Shown here one piece after another: positions 52,805 to 59,348 of a stretch of 59,348 nucleotides of DNA; position 1 is the first letter of the stretch; every line of letters begins with the position of its first letter. A model generated the notes under the pieces. The model searched no databases. It was not told where the DNA came from and saw only the letters and a list, made by a program, of their open reading frames with translations. The translations under genes were made by a program, and so were the position numbers. This stretch comes from Bacillus sp. V3-13 (GTDB taxonomy: Bacteria; Bacillota; Bacilli; Bacillales; Cytobacillaceae), in assembly GCF_002860165.1 (NCBI RefSeq), contig NZ_PGUZ01000024.1, positions 1-59,348 on the forward strand. The letters run 5' to 3'.

Positions 52805-52831
52805 AACACGGCCGTTACCTGCGGCCGTGTT
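52805..52831 (+). terminator. Terminator of yhdB
   Basis: ACACGGCCG/CGGCCGTGT stem followed by T-containing sequence. Confidence 0.8.
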
Positions 52832-53023
52832 ATCATTCCCTAAAATTTTATTTTTTAATCTAATGGAGTAAATTTCACAATGTAATAAGCTAGACCGAAA
52901 AACGAATGAAATTGTCTAAATAAAAATAGGAATATTCTGCAGGAAACGAGTAATACTATCTTAATTTTAAACACTGTTCGTTTTTCAATTAAAGAATTGC
53001 TTTATGAAATTCACTCTAATGAA

Positions 53024-54751
53024 TTAAAGTGAATCCATAATTTGTTCAACCCGCTGCATAAAATCTTTTTCGAGCACAGCGAGCTTTTCTTTGCTTTCAG
53101 CGAGGCTACTCCCGTTCACCCCAAAATAAAATTTAATCTTCGGCTCCGTTCCGGATGGGCGCAGGCACACCCAGGAACCATCCTCAAGCAAGTACTTCAG
53201 AACATTCGAGCTTGGCAAATCAATCTTTTCTTCGGAGCCTGCCTCTTTGCGAACTCCTGTTAAATAATCTTCCATCGCAGCCACCTTGACATGACCGAAT
53301 CGTTCAGGCGGATTGGCGCGGAAAGAAGCTAAAGTTTGATTGATTTTTTCGGCACCGTCTTTACCCTTTAACGTTAAAGAGCGCAGCCCTTCCCGATAAA
53401 AACCGTATTTTTCATATAAAGCGTTTAGCGCCTCATAAACGGACATACCTTGCTTTTTGTAAAAGGCGCAAACCTCGGCTGCCATAACCGCCGCCTGGAC
53501 CGCATCCTTGTCGCGGGCGAAATCGCCAATTAAATAACCGTAGCTTTCCTCATAACCAAATAAAAATTTGTATTCACAGCTGTTTTCATACTCTTTAATT
53601 TTTTCAGCGATAAATTTAAAGCCTGTCAGTACATCGATCGTATCAAGGCCGAATGAAGCGGCAATTTTCCGGCCAAGCTCCGATGTAACGATCGTCTTCA
53701 GGACCACTCCATTTTCCGGAAGCGTCCCCTTCGCTTTTTTCTGCGAGAGGATATAGTCAAGCAGCAGCGCACCAGTCTGGTTGCCCGTTAAACCGATATA
53801 CTCACCCTGTTCATCCTTCACTGCGATTCCGAGGCGATCTGCGTCGGGGTCTGTTGCAATCAGCAAATCAGCGTTAACTTTATGTCCGTCCCTGATCGCA
53901 AGTTCAAACGCGGCATGCTCTTCCGGATTTGGACTTTTGACGGTCGAAAATTCCGGATCGGGCAATTCCTGTTCTTCTACCACATGAACCAATTTATAAT
54001 CCAATGCCTTTAAGGCAGCCCGGACCGGTTTATTCGCTGTACCGTGCAGCGGTGTAAATACAACGCTTACATCAATTTCCGTTGCGATGTTCCGGTTTTC
54101 TGAAATGGTGATCAGGTTGTTTAAATATGCCTGGTCCACTTCGTCGCCAATCATTTTAATAAGGCCGCTTTCGAGCAAGGTTTGCTCACTGTCAACCTCG
54201 ATCCGCAGCTCATCCTCAATTTCATTTACTTTCGCGATCACTTCATCCGCACTTTCCGGGGGCAGCTGGCCGCCGTCGGGACCATACACTTTATAGCCGT
54301 TATATTCAGGCGGGTTATGGCTTGCCGTTATGACAATTCCTGAGAATGCGTTCAAAAAGCGGACCGCAAACGATAGCTCCGGTGTTGGTCTCAGTTCATT
54401 AAATACATAAGTCTGAATCCCACGTGACGCAAGCGTTTTAGCCGACTCCATTGCAAACTCGCGTGATTTGTGGCGCGAATCATAGGCAATCGCCACCCCG
54501 CGTCTTTTCGCTTCAAGTCCCTTTGTTTCTATGTAAGCCGCCAGCCCGGCTGAAGCCTTTCTGACTGTATAAATGTTCATCCGGTTTGTTCCGGCTCCAA
54601 GTTCACCGCGCATACCGCCTGTACCAAACTCAAGATCCTTATAAAAAGCATCCTCAAGATCTTTTTCATCCATATTGTCCAGTTGTTCACTTAAACTGCT
54701 GTCCAGCCCGGCAAAATCAAGCCATCGTGCTGCTTTTTGTTTCCAGTTCAT
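53024..54751 (-). CDS. pgcA: Alpha-phosphoglucomutase / phosphosugar mutase PgcA
   Basis: Interconverts glucose-1-phosphate and glucose-6-phosphate, feeding UDP-glucose and glycolipid or teichoic acid synthesis. It has the catalytic phospho-Ser loop [20 protein letters not shown] (~Ser 145), the metal loop [13 protein letters not shown], the sugar loop [14 protein letters not shown] and the phosphate-binding loop [13 protein letters not shown]. Length of 575 residues matches B. subtilis PgcA (YhxB). ATG 54751 follows AGAGGAGGACC. It sits next to yhcX as in related genomes. Confidence 0.95.
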   Translation of the reverse strand: MNWKQKAARWLDFAGLDSSLSEQLDNMDEKDLEDAFYKDLEFGTGGMRGELGAGTNRMNIYTVRKASAGLAAYIETKGLEAKRRGVAIAYDSRHKSREFAMESAKTLASRGIQTYVFNELRPTPELSFAVRFLNAFSGIVITASHNPPEYNGYKVYGPDGGQLPPESADEVIAKVNEIEDELRIEVDSEQTLLESGLIKMIGDEVDQAYLNNLITISENRNIATEIDVSVVFTPLHGTANKPVRAALKALDYKLVHVVEEQELPDPEFSTVKSPNPEEHAAFELAIRDGHKVNADLLIATDPDADRLGIAVKDEQGEYIGLTGNQTGALLLDYILSQKKAKGTLPENGVVLKTIVTSELGRKIAASFGLDTIDVLTGFKFIAEKIKEYENSCEYKFLFGYEESYGYLIGDFARDKDAVQAAVMAAEVCAFYKKQGMSVYEALNALYEKYGFYREGLRSLTLKGKDGAEKINQTLASFRANPPERFGHVKVAAMEDYLTGVRKEAGSEEKIDLPSSNVLKYLLEDGSWVCLRPSGTEPKIKFYFGVNGSSLAESKEKLAVLEKDFMQRVEQIMDSL

Positions 54752-54864
54752 ATAGGTCCTCCTCTTCATATGCCTCTTTAATTGTTCGCTGTTTACGCAG
54801 GGAATCCTGCAAAAAACAAACGCCTAATTATGACAATTCTCTTTCCGATTAGCCGAAAAGGAAA

Positions 54865-54898
54865 AGTTCACGCCGTACCATTTCGGACGGCCCGAACT
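54865..54898 (-). terminator. Terminator of yhcX
   Basis: AGTTC...GCCGT / ACGGCCCGAACT stem-loop followed on the minus strand by TTTTCC, 17 bases after the stop at 54915. Confidence 0.75.
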
Positions 54899-54914
54899 CT
54901 CTCCCTATTATAGT

Positions 54915-56453
54915 TTATTTTTTATATTGGATTTTGTAAATATCATGGCGCCTGTCTTTTAATTGGTGAACCGTTCCATCCTGTCGCTGCCTTCGCAAAA
55001 TTTCCAGGTCGACATCGCCGATAAGCACCATTTCTATATTCGGATTTGTTTCACCAACAATCCCGTCTCTGGCAAATTCAAAATCGGATGGCGCGAAAAT
55101 TCCCGATTGTGCATATTGGATATCCATATTCGCCGTTTGCGGTAAATTTCCGACTGTCCCTGAAATCACAGTGTAAATTTGATTTTCAACGGCACGCGCT
55201 TGTGCACAGTAACGAACTCTTAAATAACCTTGCCGGTCGTCCGTGCAGAACGGCGTAAAGATAATTTTAGCTCCTTTTTCGGTGGCAATGCGTGCGAGCT
55301 CAGGGAACTCAATATCGTAGCATATTTGAATCGCAATTCTGCCGCAGTCGGTCTCAAAAACCTTCACCTCATCCCCGGCGCTGATTCCCCACCATTTTAG
55401 TTCATTCGGAGTAATATGGAGCTTGTATTGTTTTTCAATCGTTCCATCACGCCGGAACAAATACGCAATATTATAAATTTGTTCGTCGTCCTCCTTCACA
55501 AAATGCGAGCCGCCGATAATATTGATATTATAGCGGACAGCTAGATCGGTAAACAGTTCGATATACTGTTCCGTAAATTCTGTTAAGCGCCTCACCGCCA
55601 TGCTTGGAGACTTTTCGTCGAGAAAGGACATCAGCTGGGTGGTGAATAGTTCCGGAAATACGGCAAAATCGGAGCCCGCATCAGAAGCAACAGCAGTAAA
55701 ATACTCGACCTGGTTTGCAAAATCGTCAAAAGATTTAATCTGCCTCATCATATATTGAACGACACAAATCCTGACCGGATAGCTTGTTTTATAAAAGCGC
55801 TTCGTTGTCGGCCGGTAATCGACATTATTCCACTCCATTAATGTCGCATATTTATTTGATTGAACATCATCGTTTAAGTAGTTGGGGTTGATCCGCATTA
55901 AGGTAAAACCATTTAAAAGCTGAAACGATAATACGGGATCGTATATTTTATGAAGCGATACTTCCTTCACATATTCGCGCGGCGACATTTCCTCCGCATA
56001 TTTGTGATAGTTGGGAATCCGCCCGCCAATAATAATGCTTTTCAAGTTGAGCTGCCTTGCCAGCTCCTTGCGCGCTTCATACAAGCGCTGTCCTATCTTC
56101 ATCCGCCGATAGCCTGGATGAACCATCACCTCAATCCCATAAAGATTATAGCCGTCCGGGTTATGGTTCGTAATGTAACCGTTGTCGGTCACATTATCCC
56201 ATGTGTGCCGGCGGTCATATTCATCAAAATTGATAATTAAACTTGAACAAGAGCCGATGATTTCCCCGTCATACTCAGCAACAAATTGGCCTTCAGGAAA
56301 AATCTCCAAATGACTTTCCAAATGCTCCTTCTTCCACGGCTCCATGCCAGGAAAACAAACAGCCTGCAACGCGATTATTTCTTCAATATCTTTATGCTGC
56401 GTATTTCTTATGACCATCTTCTTTTCGAATTTAGATAAATCAAGCTTGGACAT
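54915..56453 (-). CDS. yhcX: YhcX-like protein: GNAT acetyltransferase fused to carbon-nitrogen hydrolase (512 aa)
   Basis: Two domains. Residues ~12-190 are a GNAT fold (IRNTQHKDIEEIIALQAVCF, EVMVHPGYRRMKIGQRLYEA). Residues ~225-500 are a nitrilase/amidase with the Glu in DFAVFPELFTT, the Lys in QYKLHITPNE and the Cys in IAIQICYDIEFPELAR. The fusion is typical of B. subtilis YhcX, implicated in amide or indole-acetate-related metabolism, but the physiological substrate is not known. ATG 56453 follows AAAGGAGTTG. All three catalytic residues are kept, so an active amidohydrolase is expected. Confidence 0.92.
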   Translation of the reverse strand: MSKLDLSKFEKKMVIRNTQHKDIEEIIALQAVCFPGMEPWKKEHLESHLEIFPEGQFVAEYDGEIIGSCSSLIINFDEYDRRHTWDNVTDNGYITNHNPDGYNLYGIEVMVHPGYRRMKIGQRLYEARKELARQLNLKSIIIGGRIPNYHKYAEEMSPREYVKEVSLHKIYDPVLSFQLLNGFTLMRINPNYLNDDVQSNKYATLMEWNNVDYRPTTKRFYKTSYPVRICVVQYMMRQIKSFDDFANQVEYFTAVASDAGSDFAVFPELFTTQLMSFLDEKSPSMAVRRLTEFTEQYIELFTDLAVRYNINIIGGSHFVKEDDEQIYNIAYLFRRDGTIEKQYKLHITPNELKWWGISAGDEVKVFETDCGRIAIQICYDIEFPELARIATEKGAKIIFTPFCTDDRQGYLRVRYCAQARAVENQIYTVISGTVGNLPQTANMDIQYAQSGIFAPSDFEFARDGIVGETNPNIEMVLIGDVDLEILRRQRQDGTVHQLKDRRHDIYKIQYKK

Positions 56454-56815
56454 CCATTGAACAACTCCTTTATTTTAGCAAGCGAAGGCACCCCGTTAAC
56501 ACTTTAGGACCATTTCACGGATATATGTTCCAGTTTCGCGGATAAACGTTTGCAGCATTAAGTGTATTTTAACTAAAAAAGATTTTTACCCTTTTTTAAG
56601 ATTTGGAAACCATTGATTATATTCCGGTAAGTTTGTTGAGGATTTTTGTTGTTAGCTTTCCCATTTGGCAGACATCCAATTTTAATACTCATACATGATA
56701 AGCCTCATTTTTTCAAAAATGTAAAATTTAAACGCACCGTTTCGAGCGAAACTGTTTTACAATGATTTTAGGAAAACTTATAATTTTTTATGACATTCTT
56801 TATTGGGGAGATCAT
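56454..56815 (+). other. Intergenic region before bdbC
   Basis: About 360 bases, A/T-rich, divergent from yhcX. A short repeat (tttcgcgga/tttcacgga) occurs near 56510-56545. No RNA or promoter motif could be assigned with confidence. Confidence 0.4.
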
Positions 56816-57256
56816 ATGGAGGAAAATAAACAGGATTACCGAGAAACATATTTATTTATTTCCTGGGCCGCTTCGGTGATTGCGATGTTCGGGAGCCTTT
56901 ATTTTTCAGAGATTCGTCAGTATGAACCATGCGTTTTATGCTGGTACCAAAGAATTCTTATGTACCCGCTCACGATTATTTTAGGCATTGCCGTTGTAAA
57001 AAAAGATTATAAAATCGCTCTATATTCCATGGTTATGTCAGGTGTGGGTGCCTGTATTTCGCTCTACCACTATTCAATCCAAAAAATTCCGTTTATGACA
57101 GACAGTGCTGTCTCATGCGGCCGGATACCTTGTACCGGACAGTATATAAATTGGCTTGGATTCATTACGATTCCTTTTTTGGCTTTAACCGCGTTCACGA
57201 TTATTTTTGTGTTAAGCTTATTGATTTGGAAGCAGAACAGGAGGCAGCATAAGTGA
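56816..57256 (+). CDS. bdbC: Disulfide oxidoreductase BdbC/DsbB type (146 aa)
   Basis: Four-helix membrane protein that reoxidises a thiol oxidase using quinone. It has the first redox pair in PCVLCWYQR (~39-42), the second pair as CGRIPC (~102-107), and the family motif EPCVLCWYQRILMYPLTIIL. ATG 56816 follows TTGGGGAGATC; the upstream open stretch has no site. The stop overlaps the start of the next gene, a thioredoxin-like protein, so they form a functional disulfide-bond pair acting outside the membrane. Confidence 0.92.
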   Translation: MEENKQDYRETYLFISWAASVIAMFGSLYFSEIRQYEPCVLCWYQRILMYPLTIILGIAVVKKDYKIALYSMVMSGVGACISLYHYSIQKIPFMTDSAVSCGRIPCTGQYINWLGFITIPFLALTAFTIIFVLSLLIWKQNRRQHK

Positions 57257-57720
57257 AAAAAGTAGTTATATTTTTAGTGATAATCATTGCGCTTTTCGGA
57301 GCGATTGGGTTTTTAACTTATATGCAGCAAAATGAGAAAGCCGAAGACAATCCGTATGGAAAAAGCTCGCTGCATCCGGAGACGGTCAGCCAGCTTGATG
57401 ATCCTAATTACCAGAATGTAATATTGCCGGAAGAGCTTGAGGACAAGCTTGCAAACAAAGAAGATGTCACTGTCTATTTCTACAGCCCGACGTGCCCCCA
57501 CTGCAAAAGAACAACTCCGATTGTTACACCTTTAGCAGAAGAAATGGGCATCGACTTAGTCCAGTATAATCTGCTTGAATTTGAGGATGGCTGGAACGAT
57601 TATAATATTACTGAGACACCTACAATCGTCCAATACAAGGACGGGGAAGAAACGGCCAGAATCACCGGTTTTAAAGAAGAGCCTGAATTTGAAGCCTGGT
57701 TTAATGAAAATTCAAAATAA
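57253..57720 (+). CDS. Membrane-anchored thioredoxin-like protein with CPHC site (155 aa)
   Basis: Starts at GTG 57253, overlapping the bdbC stop. Residues 4-22 are an uncleaved signal anchor (VVIFLVIIIALFGAIGFLTY). The thioredoxin fold begins near 70, with the active site in YFYSPTCPHCKRTTPIVTPL (~80-83) and the cis-Pro in ITETPTIVQYKDGEE. It should exchange thiols with BdbC on the outer face of the membrane. It is shorter than the DsbA-like BdbD, so it is a thioredoxin-type partner rather than BdbD proper. Confidence 0.9.
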   Translation: MKKVVIFLVIIIALFGAIGFLTYMQQNEKAEDNPYGKSSLHPETVSQLDDPNYQNVILPEELEDKLANKEDVTVYFYSPTCPHCKRTTPIVTPLAEEMGIDLVQYNLLEFEDGWNDYNITETPTIVQYKDGEETARITGFKEEPEFEAWFNENSK

Positions 57721-57737
57721 GATGGATTTATAAAAAT

Positions 57738-57759
57738 AACGCCTGCTGCAGCAGGCGTT
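57738..57759 (+). terminator. Terminator of the bdbC operon
   Basis: AACGCCTGCTGCAGCAGGCGTT, a perfect palindrome followed by TTCCGTTTTC; also serves the convergent gene at 57779. Confidence 0.85.
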
Positions 57760-57778
57760 TTCCGTTTTCATTCGCAAA

Positions 57779-58177
57779 TTAAATCAACAGTTCATTGGCA
57801 GCTTTCGAATATATGCTAAAAACATTGTTCTTCATACTTCTTGCCTCAAAAAATTGCCCGTATGTTAATGGAAAATAGAGGCTGAACTCATTTAAAATTG
57901 TTGCATTCTTATAGAATAAGGCCTGATATTTTTCTTCCTGGACAGATAATTCCAGAATCGAGATCAATGTTTGCAGGCAGACGATCACCTGGCAAGCTTC
58001 TTTAAGTGTACTAAAGTATTCAAAATGCCTTGCTGTAGTATGTAAAATCTTTGACCGCTCAAAATCTTTTATGTCTTCATCAGAAAAATAAAGGGGAAAT
58101 ACACTTGAATAGAAGTAAGAAATAAGCTCCCTGATTTTTTCTTCCTGCCCGGGAGTCGATGCAAAAACTACTTTCAC
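57779..58177 (-). CDS. yhcU: YhcU-like protein (132 aa)
   Basis: Small cytoplasmic helical protein: MKVVFASTPGQEEKIRELIS, FYSSVFPLYFSDEDIKDFER, LKEACQVIVCLQTLISILEL. It matches B. subtilis YhcU (DUF5365-like), which is also next to yhcT, so the name rests on sequence and synteny. Divergent from yhcT here. Function unknown. ATG 58177 follows an AAAGGTGGG site. Confidence 0.8.
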   Translation of the reverse strand: MKVVFASTPGQEEKIRELISYFYSSVFPLYFSDEDIKDFERSKILHTTARHFEYFSTLKEACQVIVCLQTLISILELSVQEEKYQALFYKNATILNEFSLYFPLTYGQFFEARSMKNNVFSIYSKAANELLI

Positions 58178-58369
58178 TGCTAGCCCACCTTTGTAATCCT
58201 TGTAATCACTTCGTAAAAATATATGATTAGAATAACATACTATGTCTGCCGCTTATGGTGGTAATTACACCCATGATATTGTTAAAAAAAGGAATAAAAG
58301 GTAAATTAATTAATGAGTCTAAAATCCTATCCTGAATCGAAAATATAATTATGAAGGAGATTCTTTTAA

Positions 58370-59290
58370 ATGTTACAGACCAGAAGCAAAGGAGATTGGT
58401 TTAAAATCACCATACCTCCAGAATGGGAAGACCGTACATTGGATGAGCTTTTAAGGATGCATTGGAAAGCTGGCAAAAAGCTGATCCATCAAATGAGAAT
58501 GGAAAAAACAATTCTGATCAATGGCGGATTGCCCAATTGGAATTTGCCTTTAAAAAAAGGAGATTCTTTGGAGCTGAGGCTCTTTCAAGAAGAAGATTTT
58601 GGAATCATTCCCACTTATTTTGATATTGAAGTGCTTTATGAGGATCAACATTTGCTGGTCGTCAACAAGCCTGCAGGAATGGATACCCATCCAAATTTCG
58701 CCCAGGAGAAGGACACGCTTGCAAATGCCGTTGCCTTCTACTTGCAGGCAAAAGGCGAATTTCGCAAAATCCAGCATATCCACCGGCTCGACCGGGATAC
58801 AACCGGGGCTGTGTTGTTTGCAAAGCATGCTCTGGCAGGTTCTATTTTGGACAGAATGCTTGAAGAACGGAAAATCAAAAGAACTTATCTTGCTTTGGCA
58901 GAAGGCATTATTCGGCAAAAAAAAGGCGTCATCAACAAGCCAATCGGCCGCGACCGTCACCACCCCACACGCAGAAGGGTGGCTTCTACAGGGCAGCCAG
59001 CTGTTACAAACTTCAAAGTCCGTCAGGTTCTGCCGGATCGTCGCATGACCCTTGTTGAATGCCAGCTTGAAACAGGAAGAACCCATCAGATCCGTGTTCA
59101 TTTCAGTGCGATTGGCCATCCTCTTGCTGGTGATCAGCTTTATGGCGGCGAGACCATTTTACCAAGACAAGCTCTCCATGCCGGTAAGCTTGCGTTTACG
59201 CATCCATTTACTGCTGAAGAAATCGTTTGTTATGCGCCGTTTATTGATGAGCCTCCCATTTTTCCAGAAATAGATATTTTTCAAATTTAG
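58370..59290 (+). CDS. yhcT: RluA-family pseudouridine synthase (YhcT-like, 306 aa)
   Basis: Converts uridine to pseudouridine in RNA. An N-terminal S4-like region (RTLDELLRMHWKAGKKLIHQ, MRMEKTILING) is followed by the catalytic domain with VVNKPAGMDTHPN (~98-110) and the active-site Asp in HRLDRDTTGAVLF (~141). The C-terminal ECQLETGRTHQIRVHFSAIG and GDQLYGG motifs complete the family set. ATG 58370 follows AAGGAGATTC. Matches B. subtilis YhcT in length and neighbourhood. Bases 59291-59348 after it hold no complete feature. Confidence 0.94.
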   Translation: MLQTRSKGDWFKITIPPEWEDRTLDELLRMHWKAGKKLIHQMRMEKTILINGGLPNWNLPLKKGDSLELRLFQEEDFGIIPTYFDIEVLYEDQHLLVVNKPAGMDTHPNFAQEKDTLANAVAFYLQAKGEFRKIQHIHRLDRDTTGAVLFAKHALAGSILDRMLEERKIKRTYLALAEGIIRQKKGVINKPIGRDRHHPTRRRVASTGQPAVTNFKVRQVLPDRRMTLVECQLETGRTHQIRVHFSAIGHPLAGDQLYGGETILPRQALHAGKLAFTHPFTAEEIVCYAPFIDEPPIFPEIDIFQI

Positions 59291-59348
59291 TAGAGTAGAA
59301 AACAGGAATTAGATATTGTCTTCTTGTCCTCGGGTTTCAGGGTGTTCC

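Noticed and set aside
58550-59119. 189-codon minus-strand frame opposite yhcT
   Set aside because: The plus strand encodes all RluA motifs; the reverse frame is a shadow.
1-59348. CRISPR array or rRNA genes
   Set aside because: The only evenly spaced repeats are wapA coding repeats and cassette hairpins; no repeat-spacer pattern, cas gene or rRNA sequence is seen.

Overview
The window is chromosomal DNA of an endospore-forming Bacillaceae member. It carries spoVR, an alpha/beta-type SASP, a soluble sporulation-type histidine kinase and a B. subtilis-like gene neighbourhood (homologues of yhcT, yhcU, yhcX, pgcA, yhdB, spoVR, yclJK, yhdQ/mpfA, bmrCD). AGGAGG-type ribosome binding sites, frequent TTG/GTG starts and moderate GC support this. 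The genus is not fixed by the sequence.

Region 1 (1-21.8 kb, minus strand) is a polymorphic-toxin island. A complete 2698-residue secreted WapA/RHS protein (13740-21836) ends in a short toxin domain and is followed by its small immunity gene. Downstream lie at least eight more cassettes. Each is a piece of the WapA core or pre-toxin linker fused to a different toxin tip, followed by a different immunity gene and usually a hairpin terminator. Most toxin tips are broken by frameshifts, stop codons, truncation or an IS630 insertion, while all the immunity frames stay open (one has an uncertain start). An IS630 element, an IS110 element with an amber codon and a serine recombinase sit inside the array. 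It reads as a store of alternative WapA tips plus retained immunities.

Region 2 (22-24.2 kb) returns to host genes: a zinc-ribbon protein, a tRNA-like 66-base structure, a SASP gene and fumC.

Region 3 (24.4-29 kb) is a decaying bacilysin (bac) cluster. bacD (dipeptide ligase) and bacE (exporter) are intact, bacF and bacA are truncated, bacB is gone and only the end of bacC remains. A divergent, frameshifted PlcR/RRNPP-type regulator lies beside it.

Region 4 (29.1-36.8 kb) holds a small IS-derived element and an Fnr-box-controlled 28-residue membrane peptide. It continues with a BmrCD-type multidrug ABC exporter behind an attenuator leader with two tiny ORFs, an HD-GYP protein, and an IS200/IS605 element with intact tnpB and broken tnpA.

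Region 5 (36.8-59.3 kb) is core genome: iadA, an HPr-like protein with a micropeptide, a class A PBP, an XRE regulator with a membrane partner, thiT under a TPP riboswitch, a histidine kinase and a GNAT enzyme. Then come yhdQ-mpfA, yclJK, a YihY protein, spoVR, a DUF3889 protein, yhdB, pgcA, yhcX, a disulfide-bond pair (bdbC plus a thioredoxin), yhcU and yhcT.
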